A DNA stretch of 64,000 nt, taken from Porphyra umbilicalis. Taxonomy: Eukaryota > Rhodophyta > Bangiophyceae > Bangiales > Bangiaceae. The DNA is taken from positions 62,001-126,000 of the forward strand of contig KV918792.1 of NCBI GenBank assembly GCA_002049455.2, given 5' to 3'. The notes beneath the pieces were generated by a model, which saw nothing but the letters and a program-made list of their open reading frames with translations, had not been told where the DNA came from and ran no database searches. Both the position numbers and the translations under genes were made by a program. Positions 32,003-43,657 of the stretch are shown piece after piece. Position 1 is the first letter of the stretch. Each line of letters starts with the position of its first letter.

Positions 32003-34118
32003 TTGTTGTTGGTGGGGCTGCTCGGACGTGCCATTGTGCCTTTCCAGTCTGGATGTGGGCAACTGTTGGTAGTGAGCACCGGCCGCTATGGGCGCATTGC
32101 TTCTTGTTGCTTCTCGGTGGCGTGTTAGGAACGAGTTAAAGTTGCTTGTCTCTATATCAGCTTTTCCTCTTCACCAGCAGCTCGTCATGGTTGTCGGAGT
32201 GAGGGCAACACAATAGGAATGAAAAGCGGCAATCTCGTTACCCCCGCCGTGGATGATAACCATACTCTCGTTCGCACAACACCCAAGAGTTCGTGTTGTC
32301 GTGACAAATGCGATTGGTGTCGTATGCAGCACAGGCACTTGTACAATCGTGAACCGCCATCACCACACAGTCCCCATGGCCCACGGGGAGAACGCGCGGC
32401 TCGTCCAACGTCCAAGCACCAAGCGCGGTACCAATTACTGGTGACACCATGGCGCGCGGGTAGCCGGCTTGCCATATGACCACGACATGGAAGAAGCTGA
32501 CGTGAACGCCTGGCTTTCCCGGTCTGTTGCAAACTGCCATGTATTCTTCGTGTGCCTGATGCGCCTGATTTGGTGCAAGGCGAGTGGGAACCTCCGGGGG
32601 CTCACATATCTCGTCCCACAAATATCCATTTGGACACTGGCGAATGCAGGGGGGACAAAGATGGAAGGGGTGCTCCACAAGATGGTGGGGGAGAGATGTG
32701 AAAGGGAGCTAGACAGCATCAGCCGTGTCAGAAGGAAGGCAGGCATCCAGCCCGGGTTAAAGCTACCACAGAAGAGTTGCGTGCCAATAACGCACCCCGT
32801 GCAGGTGTGAGGTTCTTCGCCCAGCACGTGGCAGCGTACGCAAAGTAACAAATAAGAACGGATGGAAGACGCACTCCCGCCGCACTCTATTCTCCATCCT
32901 AGTAGTTGCGACACTCCCCTCGACTGACGGGCGTTCGTCGCTGGTCGGACTGCTGCAGCCTTCTTCTGCCCAACTCCCCCATCCAACCCGCCAGTCATCG
33001 TGGCAACCGGCACGATCGCCTGTGATGTAACGGCGGCCAGCTCCGCAGCCGGTGCCAGCCCCACCACGCACAGAGTGGGAACAACTGGCGACGAAAACGC
33101 CAAGCAGACGTCCTGCAGGAGGCGTGGGTCAGTGTCACCGCCGTCGAAGCAGCCCAACGAGAACGGGCGGCAGCGGTGAACGTGGGGCGTGAGAACAGCG
33201 CGGCGTGAGTTGGTCGCCCCACGCATGAGGCACCGCGGGCTGCGGAAGCGGCTGGGAAGAGCGCTGGGGTGACCCAAGGGCAGCAAAGGGGCGGTCTCCC
33301 GGAACCCATCCCCCACGACCAGAAACCCCGTATCGGCAGACGCGGCTGCGACACCGCCGCCAGAGATGCCCTTGACGCAGGTCAAAAATCGCCTTCAGAG
33401 ACCCCCCAGGCATCGGTTCTGATCCACCCCCCTCAGGAGCACTTTCAAGGCAGCCCCGTTCAGAACGGCCAAAACAGGCGGTTGGCACGCAGACGACACT
33501 GCCGCCAGGCAGTCGATTGATCGTCCACCACCCCATGTTCAAAGAAATGTGGACGAAATGCCGTTCCTGCGAGGTATGTTTTTGGAATGGCGATTCGGCA
33601 GCGATCAGAATGCAGGACAGAATGTCCGTTGCTGGACCGTTGCAACCATCGACGGGAGGCGCCACGCGCGTCGGTTGAAACAAGAGGACTGAGACTTGGT
33701 CGGTCGATGTCAGAAGTGTCGACAGAATTGCCAACCCACACATTAGTGAACTTATGTATTTATTGAATCTCATGTTTACTTGGCCCAAAGGGTGATGGGT
33801 GAAACTGGGTGGATGTTGCGTGAGAGTCAAGCCCGCAGCTCGGTCGATGTTTCCATGAATTTGAGCTGCAGTTTTATGAGTTCTAGAAGATGTCATCTCC
33901 GAGTGCTTATCGTTCATAATGAATGTGTCGAACCCATGTTTTCATTCATTCATCGGTCCTGGAGCGTGTCTGTCCGCGGGAAAAGAGCCCGCGCAACCCC
34001 CCCGAACGCCCCATTTCGCGTCGGTTGCAGTCGGTTGTTACCCCATGCTCCCAGACCTGCTCGCCGCGTGTTGGCCACCGCCGTCTGTGCTTGAGCTAGG
34101 CGTTGGTCCCTTTTAGTT
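32003..34118. other. region between KDZ-Ulp1 and helicase genes
   Basis: Mostly unassigned. Between about 32240 and 33385 the - strand has protein-like pieces (see the next entry). The rest shows no motifs. The gene order would allow a promoter for the helicase here, but none can be pointed to. Confidence 0.4.
32435..33385 (-). pseudogene. possible Cys-rich protein remnant in element B
   Basis: A 316-codon open frame with a plausible zinc cluster in its middle: LCVRCHVLGEEPHTCTGC then QLFCGSF. Coding-like, Cys-rich sequence also continues in another frame at 32238-32678 (HLCPPCIRQCPNG, GHGDCVVMAVHDC), suggesting a decayed gene with a frameshift near 32.65 kb. The C..C...HTC motif resembles the Cys-rich protein of the Harbinger element (17455-18237). 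Family unknown; it could be a chance frame in GC-rich DNA. Confidence 0.33.
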
Positions 34119-37031
34119 GTGTGTGTGCTCGCCTACCACTTGCTTGTGACACACGCGGGCGCTTGGGGAGCACGTTCGCAGGCCGACCTTGTCCGGGACC
34201 GCGTTAGGGTTCCTCGAGTTGTAAGGCGGGGTGCTCTCACGGGCTTGCTGTCTGCCGCCATCTGTGGGCTCCCAATGGCTCTTGGGGCATTGAGAGAGCC
34301 CGTTCCCCTCCCCCTCCTTGGTATCATCTCCCTCCTTATTTCTATCCTCCTCCGTCCATCGGACGAGTCGGCCATCGCCCGCCAGTTGTTGGCCCTGCAG
34401 CCTGGCGGCGTGTTCGCGTGTTGTGCGTTCCCAAGCTCCGCGCCAGCCACTTGTTGGCTGACGGATCCCACGACCTTTGATGTCGTGACCGACGGCTCGC
34501 AGTGCACGCCAGCTGGCGCGGTGGTGGGCGGCTCGGCAGGCTGGATGGCCGTGATCACTCACGGCTCCCGTTCGTGCTTTGAGATTGACCGGTCGCGCGT
34601 CGGCGGCGTGATGCGACAGCTGTGGTCGGTGACGTCGATGCCGTGTGTCGTGGCGCTGTTTGCGGCTGGGCCTGATGCGTATTTGTGGCTGGCCGGCGAC
34701 TCGGCGGCGTCGATGCTCGAGCTGCTCGTGGCGACTGCCCACTCGACCTCGTCGGTCGCTGGTCTGCCTTGTCGTCGATTGCTTCCCCCGCCATCATCGT
34801 GCCCCAAAACCTTCAAGGTTAAGAGCGTCCCGCCTCGGACAAGCCCACCCGTTCGTGGTGCGGGCGCTCCTTTATCTGTTTCCGTGCAATTGGACAAGTG
34901 TGTCGTTCCAGCCGTGGCGTCGTCTTGCGAGACGCGGGGCGGGGCAAGTTCTTCACGGGCAGTTCCGGGGCAGCTGAGGTTCTTTGTGGGCAGCTGTGCA
35001 GCGTCGGGCGCGTCACCGAGGCGTGGAGCCGCTGGTAAGCACCGCACGCCGAGTGTGTCGACATGCCGGTCCGCATTGGCTCCCCTTCCATCACCCGCAA
35101 CGTCTTGGAGGGGTGGCTTTTGAGCGGGCCCGCTTGGCGCCTCGCCGCCGCCGTCGTCTGGCCGTGGCGTCGGACACGGCGCGAGACGTGGGCGCGCGTG
35201 GAATGGGAGCGAGGGCAGCAACCCCCCCTCCCCTAAGCGGCGGCAGCTGGACGAAGCGGGCGGGCCCTCGGCGGCGCTCAACCCGGCCGGTGTCGGACGG
35301 GACGGCATGGATGGTTTGTTTTCTTTTTACGGCATCCACGAGTCGATCAAGGACTCTGTCGCGGCCTGGAAGGACGATGACGTGGAGGAGGCGTTGCGCC
35401 GTGACGCGGCGCTGTGCGCGCGGCGAAAAGTGGTGTCGACCGACGATTGTGATTCCTCTCGGTGCTCGACCATCATGGTGGCAACGCGCGCACCTGCTGA
35501 CGTGTCCTCTGTGCCTGGCCTGGACACGACCGCCAGTAATGGAGGCGGCGCTCTTGTCGCCCGTGGCGGGTCCAATGCTGTCGCTGCTGACGCAACTGCC
35601 GACACCGCACCTCTCCCTCAAGGTTCGCTTACCCACATGGCCGCCAACCAGTCCTGGACGTTGGTGTTTGCGCGGCTGTTTGAGAACGGCGTGAGCACCT
35701 TCATTACCGGTGGCCCCGGTGTCGGGAAGTCGATCTTTTTGCGCTGCTTTACGAGCTTCTTGCGCAGTCGATTGCCGCAGCCTGGTTCCGTGGTTGTGGC
35801 GGCGCCCACCGGCAGCGCCGCGAAGACGGCGAAGGGGGTGACTTTCCACTCTTTTTGTGGCTTCCCCAAGAACTACAAGATGCAGGGCGATGACCCGGCG
35901 CACGAGGCGGCGCACTTGCTCGGCCAAGATCGATGGAAGCCCATCGCCCGGCGGCTGGCCAAGGTCGAGGTGCTGCTGCTCGATGAGATCTCGATGGTGG
36001 CGGCTGACAAGCTCGACGTCATAAACAAGCTGCTGCGGCAGTCACGCCGGCAGGGCTCACCCCCGTTCTTGGTCTACACCTTCGGTGACTTTTTGCAGCT
36101 CAAGCCGACGATTGGCGCGCTGGCCTTCACCGCGCGGTGCTGGCGGCCGCTGTTTGGGGACGGTATGCTCGAGTTGACTCGTGTCCACCGTCAAGAGCAG
36201 CCCGACTTTGTGCAGGCCATCCGCGACGCTCGGCTAGGGCGGTGCACGGAATTTGTGCAGAAGCACATGGACGAGTGTTTCGTGGACGACGAAGCGTACG
36301 AGGCGCTCGGGTGCACGGTGCTGCATCTGATGCCGCGCCACAACGACGTCATTGCACACAATGCCAAGTGCCTGCTGCGATTGTGCCTGGGCGACCGGCC
36401 CCAGGATTTTGTTGCTGTCGACAGCGTCAAGGCGGACCCGAACCGTGACCGCTCGCTACGCGACCCCGACGTCCACAATGTCTCCCCCTTCTCCCGAGAC
36501 GCCGCTTTTCTCGACTGCATTGCGCCGCTGCGCGTGCAGCACTGCTGTGGTGCGCGCGTTATGCTGGTGTGCAACAATTTACTCGCCATCGGTCTCTTCC
36601 ATGGCAGCATCGGGAATGTGCGCGACTACGACTGTGACGGCTCCCCTGTGGTGCGCTTTGAAAACCACCAAGTCGTGGCGGGTACGCGGGTGGGGACGCA
36701 CGGTGTTCGAGACGCAGGCGTGGACTGGATCGAGGTTGCTTGCACGCCGGTTGACTTTGAGGCCTGTTTTTTTTCTTGCCCTGGTGCTTTGGCGGTGCGT
36801 CGGTAAGTTCCTTTTGTGCTATGGTGGGCGATTACGGTCCATCGGTCGCAGAGCTTGACGCTGACGGAGGCTGTGCTCGACGTGGGGGAGGCGTTTGGCG
36901 CGGGGATGGTTTTGGCTGCCATGAGCCGGGTCCCCGAAAAGCGGAGAATGCACGTCCGGTCGTTTTCCGGCAGTCGCTTGCTTGCCGACCCGGAGGCCGT
37001 ACGATTTTACCGCATGAGCATCCGTTGGTAG
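34119..37031 (+). pseudogene. Pif1-like helicase of element B
   Basis: One frame runs from 34119 to TAG at 37029-37031, interrupted in frame by TGA (35121-35123) and TAA (36804-36806). The helicase proper starts near Met 35307 (MDGLFSFYGI). Motifs in order: Walker A TGGPGVGKS, AAPTGSAAKTA, FHSFCGFP, Walker B VLLLDEISMVAADKLD, GDFLQLKPTIG, LTRVHRQ, GARVMLVCN, and after the TAA, LWWAITVHRSQSLTL. In Pif1 relatives the residue before the (V/L)P..L.WA stretch is often Gln, so the TAA plausibly replaced CAA. The N-terminal 400 codons (ATCWLTDPTTFD, VMRQLWSVTSMPC) are unrecognised. The last 50 residues end VRFYRMSIRW. The helicase could assist DNA synthesis or strand separation in transposition. This is the only such helicase in the window. 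Confidence 0.8.
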
Positions 37032-37328
37032 CAGGTAGGATAGGGAATACACGGGCTCTTTCCTTTCTCATCTTTGAACAATGTGTCAGACTGGATGCTC
37101 CTCCTTGATTTCCTGCTACGACCGTGGACAGCTTCTAGGAGGAGAGAAAAAGAGACAGAGCTCGATATTTATGGTGCTGCTAGATGGCCATGACATCTCG
37201 GTCACCCAACTCCGACACATCCCTATCTGACCCTGAACTGGACAGCAGAGAGCCTAGAGAGACAACCAAGTTTACGAGTAGTGGAGGTTGACCAAGTGCG
37301 GTCTGCAGTCGGCCGTGCTCAGTATGGC
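37032..37328. other. spacer between convergent genes of element B
   Basis: About 300 bp with no gene; the 3' ends of the helicase (+) and the third gene (-) face each other here. Confidence 0.5.
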
Positions 37329-39665
37329 TCATGGCTCCGTGGCAGTTAGTCGGGACACCGACGCTTGTGAAGCAAGCACGCTGGCGGCAATGGGTTGCCG
37401 ATCCTCAGCTGATGGCAGCCGACTTGCCGGGTCATGCGGAGCGGAAGCTGATGCCCCAACAGGATGGGGACCGACAGTCGGCACACAGGCAAGATAGTCA
37501 ATCATGGAGTGAGAAACAGAAGGCAAAGAAGGCGCGGCGCTGTCAACCGAAGGTGGAGACAAGCTCAAACCGGAAGGCCCGCCGGCGGCCCCATCTTGCA
37601 CGAGTTCCGAGGGCAGCTCAAGCGCACGAGGGACGCCGACATGAGCCGCTGCAGACGCGGCGCCAAAGGAAGCACTGGCCCCCGCACGAGCAGGTGATGG
37701 GGGACCGGCAAGTGTGCTGCCGGTTGCAGAGCCGTCCGCAGGTGCTAGCTTGGCACGTTTTCCTCCCCGGTCCCGGGAGGATGTCGGCCCCACCCGCCGG
37801 GAAGCGACACGAGGCCGTGGCGGCAAAGCACCACCAGCACGAGCTCGGGTGGCAGCGGTCATAGGAGACGGAGCCACATCAGGGCAAGGACGAGCACGAG
37901 CGGAGGGCGGAGCTGTCTCGGCGGACGACCGAGTTTGACGACGGATCTCAATGCGTTTGGCCCTGCTGGCCACGACCTGCGCGGTCTTCTCAGCCCGCAA
38001 CAGCTCGTCAATTTCCCGCTGACGCTGCTCCTTGGTCGCCTCCCACTCGCGCTCGACGCGCTGCGCAGGTGATCCGGCGGAAGAAGCACTGCCCGCCGAT
38101 GCCGCACCTGATCCACCGACCAACGACTCGTCGTCAGTGCAGCCGCCATCGTCCGATCCGTCGTCACTCTCCACAGCACCGTCCTGTGGTGTTGGTGACT
38201 CCTCCAGACCCGCCGTCTCGAAGTGGTGGCACGCAGCCGCCACCAGCGGCGACACTTGTCGAGCAGGCGACCGACCCGCAAGCGCCAGGTGCTTCAGGAT
38301 GGAGCAGAAAGCGTCCTCCCACGGCCCGACTACCAGCATACTTTCCACGGTGGTGGGAAGCGGGGCCTTGTGATGGGCGCCCATGCGGCCGACCTCGACG
38401 ACCGCTGGGAGCATCCCCTTCTTGAAGTATCGTTGCGACTTGGTCGCCATGCTACAGATGATGGGGTTGATCGCGCTCATGTCCACCGCAATGGCCCACT
38501 TGCCCGAATGCGTGGGGCGACCGGCGTGAGAGCTGTTTGCCACAGACCCGGCAAGTGGCATGCGGCCAGGCTCCCCATCCGCCACTTGCCATGTCGGCCA
38601 GAACCGCGCGAGGAGCGCGCGCACTGCGGGCCACCCGGTCGCAACGTTCTTCTTCACCGCCTCGGCCTCGTTAGACTGTTGGCAGTGATGTAGGCGAGCC
38701 CAGCACAGGAGGCCGTCGCAAAAGAGGCGGCTGAGAACGTCCTTGGCATCTGTGCGTTGTTAGACGGAAGTAAGCACCTCCTCGATGCAGCGGATGGCAG
38801 TGGTAGACGGACCGAGCGATGGTTGCGAGTCGACACGTGAGCTCCTGGCAACGGCCACAACCTCAACGACGGGATCGTTAGGGGGCTGGGTGCGTCCACC
38901 AGAGGCGTCGCCCGCAGTGCGACGCGCGATAATGAGCGCGCCCTCCTCTGGCACCAGGTCGTCGCCATCATGTGCAGTAGCGCCGGCGCTGCTGCGGAGC
39001 AACGAACCACCGAGAGGAACGTCAAGGTACCCATCCCCATTACCCGTTCCGTCACGCTCGTCCTCTTCACCAGTGTTGACGACGACGGCACCATTTGCTC
39101 CCGCGTCTGCTTCTGTTGATGCACCGCCAACTGCTCCAGGCAAAGCGTGACGAAGAAAAGTTCCGCCAATGGGCACGTCCGTCTCGTCGCCACTTGCACA
39201 GGATGGGGTACTCGGATCTGGTGGGGCCCCGACGCCGGAGAGAGGTGCCTTTAGCCCTAGACGCTCGAGCTGTAGCGCATTGGCATCGGCTATGGCATCG
39301 AGCTCCTTGTGCCGGTAAGCGTAAGAAAGCCCGACGTTGACGATACGGCTCGAGTGCTCGTCCTCGTCCGAAAAGAAGCCCAGGCGGTCGTGCACTCGGA
39401 TCCATCTATGATGCGGCGCGTGCAGTGGGTTGTCGGGTAAGCACATGCGGCTGATGGCCGTGTGAAGCGCCGCGCCGGTGGGGTTCAGGTGCTCGTCCAG
39501 CGTTGTGGCAATCTCATAAAACGTCTGCAGCTGCCGCCCCAGGAAGGCCACCTTCGTGTTGTTGGTCAACCGCAGCGACCGGAAGAACTCAAGATACTCA
39601 TCTCGAGCAGCGGGAGCAGCAGTGTCCACGCTCCCCATGGCCTGTAGAAAGTCAACTAATGCCAA
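37329..39665 (-). pseudogene. third protein of element B, unknown function
   Basis: One frame of about 778 codons from Met 39665 (MALVDFLQAMG) to TGA at 37329-37331, with a single in-frame TAA at 38760-38762. The N-terminal 140 residues look globular: YLEFFRSLRLTNNTKVAFLG, QTFYEIATTLDEHLNPTGAA, RWIRVHDRLGFFSDEDEHSS. A disordered acidic linker follows. After the TAA comes DVLSRLFCDGLLCWARLHHC, then WAIAVDMSAINPIICSMATK and WEDAFCSILKHLALAG, then a charged coiled-coil-like stretch (REWEATKEQRQREIDELL) and a Ser/Ala/Pro-rich tail. No family recognised. The head (residues 10-60) could be a DNA- or protein-binding module in a transposition partner. That frame is kept over 2.3 kb argues for a real former gene. 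Confidence 0.6.
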
Positions 39666-40379
39666 AGAGAGGAGCCGTACAGATCAGAGGACGATGGGTG
39701 CCGAGGTCAGCGAGACGCTCAATGAGCAACGTACAAAAAATCAACACCAAGCGAATGGGCTACGTCTGTGGCATGACACCAAGACCCCGAACACGTCAGA
39801 TCGAGAGAAAACATACAGTCTAAAGCACAGGGACACCGCACCGGGATCAGGTCGTGGAGGAGGGGGATCACGGTTGAAGGCGTGTAGACCGGGTACGAGA
39901 AACGGCGGTGATTGGTGGTGCGAGGACAACGGTGGGGGGGTGAGGCGCCCGGGGGGCCGTACAAGCGAGCGGAGCGCAACGGCAATGGCAGACGACACAA
40001 GGATCTCCTTGAGGAAAGATGCGCACAGGAGGGGGAGGGGGTGGCGGTGCCGAGTAGCGGCTCAAAGGGTAAAATGCGCCGCGACGAAGGCGGGCCGTGG
40101 TGCCAGGCGTGCATGACGATGTCGGCGACGTCGGTGGGAACGGCGCCATAGCGTGTGGAAGCGCCGTGGTGCCCACGTCGGTGGTGCCAGCGTGCCCGTG
40201 TGGGGTGCACGAAGCGCGCGCAGTCATCGCTCTGGGGGACCCGCACAAACCGCCACCACTCTTGGCGAAGCGCAGTTCGAGATCGGGCCCGGGCAACTGA
40301 CCGGCCCGATGTGGCGTCAAGTGACCAAGATGCCTTAAAAATCAGTAGAATCATTTCCATAGATGGGCAGAATCAGATT
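39666..40379. other. right subterminal region of element B
   Basis: No gene. It likely includes the promoter of the - strand gene ending upstream. GC-rich words recur around 40100-40200. Confidence 0.45.
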
Positions 40380-40510
40380 GCGCATCCGGCCCCCCGCCCA
40401 GACGCGCGCGTGCGCAGCGCGCGCACCCCCCCCCCCCCCCCCCCCCTTTGGTTTCCCACTAGCTTTCCCGCGATATTCGTGGGATAGCTGTTTCGTACAA
40501 TTCCTATCTC
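40380..40510 (+). repeat. right terminal module of element B
   Basis: GCGCATCCGG (40380-40389), GC palindrome (40404-40424), run of 21 C (40426-40446), an imperfect hairpin, terminus TTCCTATCTC. The C run ends 64 bp from the terminus, as in A. Confidence 0.85.
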
Positions 40511-40524
40511 GGAGCTGTCCGGAC

Positions 40525-40600
40525 CGTGAAGGAAACGGACGCTGCAGCTTTCACATCATATTCGCGTGAACTTACTAAGTGAAAGCAAACCGGCCAATCA
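40525..40600 (+). repeat. left terminal module of element C
   Basis: Starts CGTGAAGGAAACGG, hairpin as in A, CCAATCA at 40594-40600 (69 bp from the end). Confidence 0.85.
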
Positions 40601-41002
40601 GATCACTGCCTGCCGAGCTTGAGCGCTGAGCTGCCGACATGATCGGCCCGCCTGCACGACCCTTGAGAGGTTGTACAGAACCGGATACGTGCCAGACATA
40701 AACAGGGCCGCCAGAAGTCAGCGATGAGGAAAGGCCCGAGCGGGGCCACAGACACCAATGCCTGTCCTGATCAGTCGTCGTGTCTGGGGCCGACGACACA
40801 TGTCAGCGCCCTGAAGCACCCAAAAAATGGGCTCCCAGACCGACAGGAAAATGAGATACCGATATGTCTGCGGCCCTCAGCAGCCCTGTCTGGCGAGATA
40901 CAGGCCTCCAGGACCCCTGGGCGCCCCCACAGTGGCGAGATAGTATCAGCACATGCGGTCAACAAAGCGACCAGGGAGCCACCTACGGACTGGCGCCTGT
41001 TT

Positions 41003-41736
41003 CATTGGCCAGGATGACACCTTCGTTTCCGCCACCTGGCCAATCCGCAGGCTGAAATGATTGTTCGCGCTTTGTGGCCCCTTTCGGGCACCCCCTGCAC
41101 GGTACCTGTGGCGGGGGTGGGCGCTGGCGAATCTCGAGGGCCGTGCACGGGGTCGCTGGGGGCCCCTGGCGCGCCGGTAGAAATTTCATGCAGCCAGGAT
41201 GCCGCCTTCGTTTTTCGCCACCTGGCCAATCAGCAGGCTGAAATGATTGTTCGCGCTTTGTGGCCCCTTTCGGGCACCCCCTGCACAGAACGTCTGGCGG
41301 GGGTGGGCGTTTGCGAATCTCGAGGGCCGTGCACGGGGTCGCTGGGGGCCCGTGACGCGCCGGAAGGAATTTCATGCAGCCAGGATGCGGCCTTCGTTTC
41401 CGTCACCTGGCCAATCAGCAGGCTGATATGATTGTTCGCGCTGTGTGGCCCCTTTGGTGCACCCCCTGGACGGTACCTCTGGCGGGGGTGGGCGCTGGCG
41501 AATCTCGGGGGCCGTGCACGGGGTCGCTGGGGGCCCGTGACGCGCAGGTAGGAATTTCATGCAGCCAGGATGCCGCCTTCGTTTCCGTCACCTGGCCAAT
41601 CAGCAGGCTGATATTATTGTTCGCGCTGTGTGGCCCCTTTGGGGCACCCCCTGGACGGTACCTCTGGCGGGGGTGGGCGCTGGCAAATCTCGGGGGCCGT
41701 GCACGGGGTCACTGGGGGCCCCTGGCGCGCCGAGAT
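41003..41736 (+). repeat. 185/186-bp minisatellite near the left end of C
   Basis: CAAT words at 41041, 41227, 41412 and 41597 mark units of 186, 185 and 185 bp. Each unit carries CCGTGCACGGGG. The block starts 478 bp from the left end, the same as in A. Confidence 0.92.
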
Positions 41737-43657
41737 TACGGTACTGCCAAGCGTCATCCTCAACTGTACGCAAGTCAACGGACCGATCCGCCGACGAAAC
41801 AGAAACAAGTTCCGCTTGCTGTCGTCAAAATGTTTTGATACATCAAATCGGGCTCGACTTTTTCTTCTCTAAAAGAATAGTTTGAATCCGTCCACTTCGT
41901 TCCAAGATCAGGCGATTCCGAGGTTTCCAAGTCCCTACTGTGTCTGACACGGTGGACGACCTGCCCCGCGCGTCGCATCAGGCGGCAGTCACCCGAACGC
42001 CGCCCGTTCTAGCAACTTATCAAAAACCTGTTAGTTCACTCTCATGGCCTTGTTCGGCTGAACTTTCAGGACAATCTGAAGTCTGTTCCATGGACGGGGC
42101 GCAGTGCCTACTGGTAGATATTTTAAGCCTCTGGAAGGGCCCTGGAGAGGCTCACTGATGTGTAATATGCTTGTGTGGATCGAAAATGATTGACAAGGGG
42201 TCCATTTTATTTTTGCGATCACCTGTGTCTGATCCAGATGGGTCACGGTTACGGGTTTGTGGGCCAGGGTTTTACCCCTGTGCGTAGGTCAACGCCAGCG
42301 ATGCAGGCTCCTCAGCAGCTGATTCCAGGCCCTACGGAAGGGCATGCTCCTCATTCCTGGTTTCTTCCCACCTCTGACCGCGGTGGCGTCCTGCTGGCGA
42401 CTGATCCTCTTGCTAGGAACTACAGTGGCTGGCAAGAGGACCAGTCACAAGTAGGACGCCATGGTGGAGCCAGCAGCTGCTGGCTCCACCAGCCGGCAAC
42501 AGCCCCGCAGCCGCACTGGTCTGTCACCAGTGGCCGCGTTCTTACCCACCCAGCCCCGCTGTCGGAGCTAACTCAGCAGCTGCCCGACTGACGCTGCATT
42601 CGTTTTGGCTGCTGCGCGCAGTCCCGTAGCCGGCCCCACCGACCGCTGCCCAGGCGGCACCCGCAGCCCCAAGCATACAGAATAATAGAAACAGTACCTT
42701 GGCTGTTTACGTAAGAGCGGACCTCCAGCAAACGGCAGCAGACACGCATGGTCAGAAAGACTGAAAGATATAGAAAGCGAAAGTAGGTTCTGGTTACACA
42801 GCGATGATGCCCACGAGCCGCACTCCAGTCACCCACGCCTTTTACCCATACCAGCTCATGTCTCCCCAGTACACAGTGGGGGCGTCGGTGGGCGATTATC
42901 GGGGAGCACGTCACTCGGCAATCCGCGAACATACTCACTGTCCCCCATCCGAGAGATAGACTGGTCAAGCAGCCAGCGTGGTGCTGGGCCGTGAGCGGTC
43001 ACAGGATTCTGGGAGACCCAGCCACGTCGGGATAGTCCCTCGTTGAGGAGCAGTCGGTCACCTGCGGAATGGTATCTGCTGATGGCTCCCAGTAGAACCC
43101 AAACGCCATCTGCCTGGTCACCTGTCGCCTCGGTTTCCAAAGTGGGGTCCCACGGTCGACCGCGATACGCGCATGGCCCCACCAGCAGCAGAGCTGGAAG
43201 AGATGGAAAGAGCGCCGCACGCTGAATTGGCCTGCCACCAGTGGCCGAGCTCCCACCCGTCCCGCCTCCCTGTCGGGGGTGACCCAGAAGCCGCCCGACT
43301 GTTGCTGTTTCGTTTATACTGTCTGCGCATAGAATCGGCGTGCGCCCCGGCGGTCGCTGTGCCGGCCTCACCCAGAGTGGCATGCAAGCTGTCCACCTGC
43401 CGCCTGAGCATTGGCGCCTGAAGGGGTACATGTAGCAGCACACTCGGTACACCAGCCCGCTGTACTGAAGTGTCTTCGTTGTTTGCGTACGAGCGGACCG
43501 CACTCATGCTTCAGTGGACAAGTGAGGTCAGACAGAATGGAGCTGAGAGAGAGCAAAAGAAGGTATTGACTACGATGTGATCGTGCACGCGCGCCACTCT
43601 CCAGTCACCCACAATGCAGCCACCCACGCCCGCTACCCGCGCTAGCTTGTGCCTACC
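41737..43657 (+). other. interior of element C
   Basis: No coding region believed. It holds the empty Harbinger target TCA (42312-42314), a degraded hairpin (42385-42460) and the perfect 30-bp palindrome at 42462-42491. Confidence 0.65.

Larger units (their letters stand above)
25667..40510 (+). mobile_element. KDZ element B: transposase-Ulp1, Pif1-like helicase and a third gene (14.84 kb)
   Basis: Flanked by the perfect 8-bp duplication GGAGCTGT (25659-25666 and 40511-40518). It begins CGTGAAGGAAACCGG and ends TTCCTATCTC. It carries the full terminal design of the family and a 186-bp minisatellite near the left end. Gene order: KDZ transposase fused to Ulp1 (+), a doubtful Cys-rich frame (-), Pif1-like helicase (+), and a third protein (-). 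Shared ends and Ulp1 remnants in A, C and D make this the coding relative of those short elements. KDZ elements with Ulp1 domains are known; I do not know of one described with both a Pif1-like helicase and these structured ends. It looks inactive now (altered catalytic motif, in-frame stops). Confidence 0.88.

Noticed and set aside
16145-36806. Reassigned stop codons (TAA or TAG as Gln)
   Set aside because: TAG and TGA clearly end several genes here and a TAA ends the KDZ gene at 1974; mutation or splicing explains the internal stops more simply.
41003-41736. CRISPR-like array
   Set aside because: Units are contiguous 185-bp repeats with no unique spacers and no cas genes; the context is a eukaryotic transposon.
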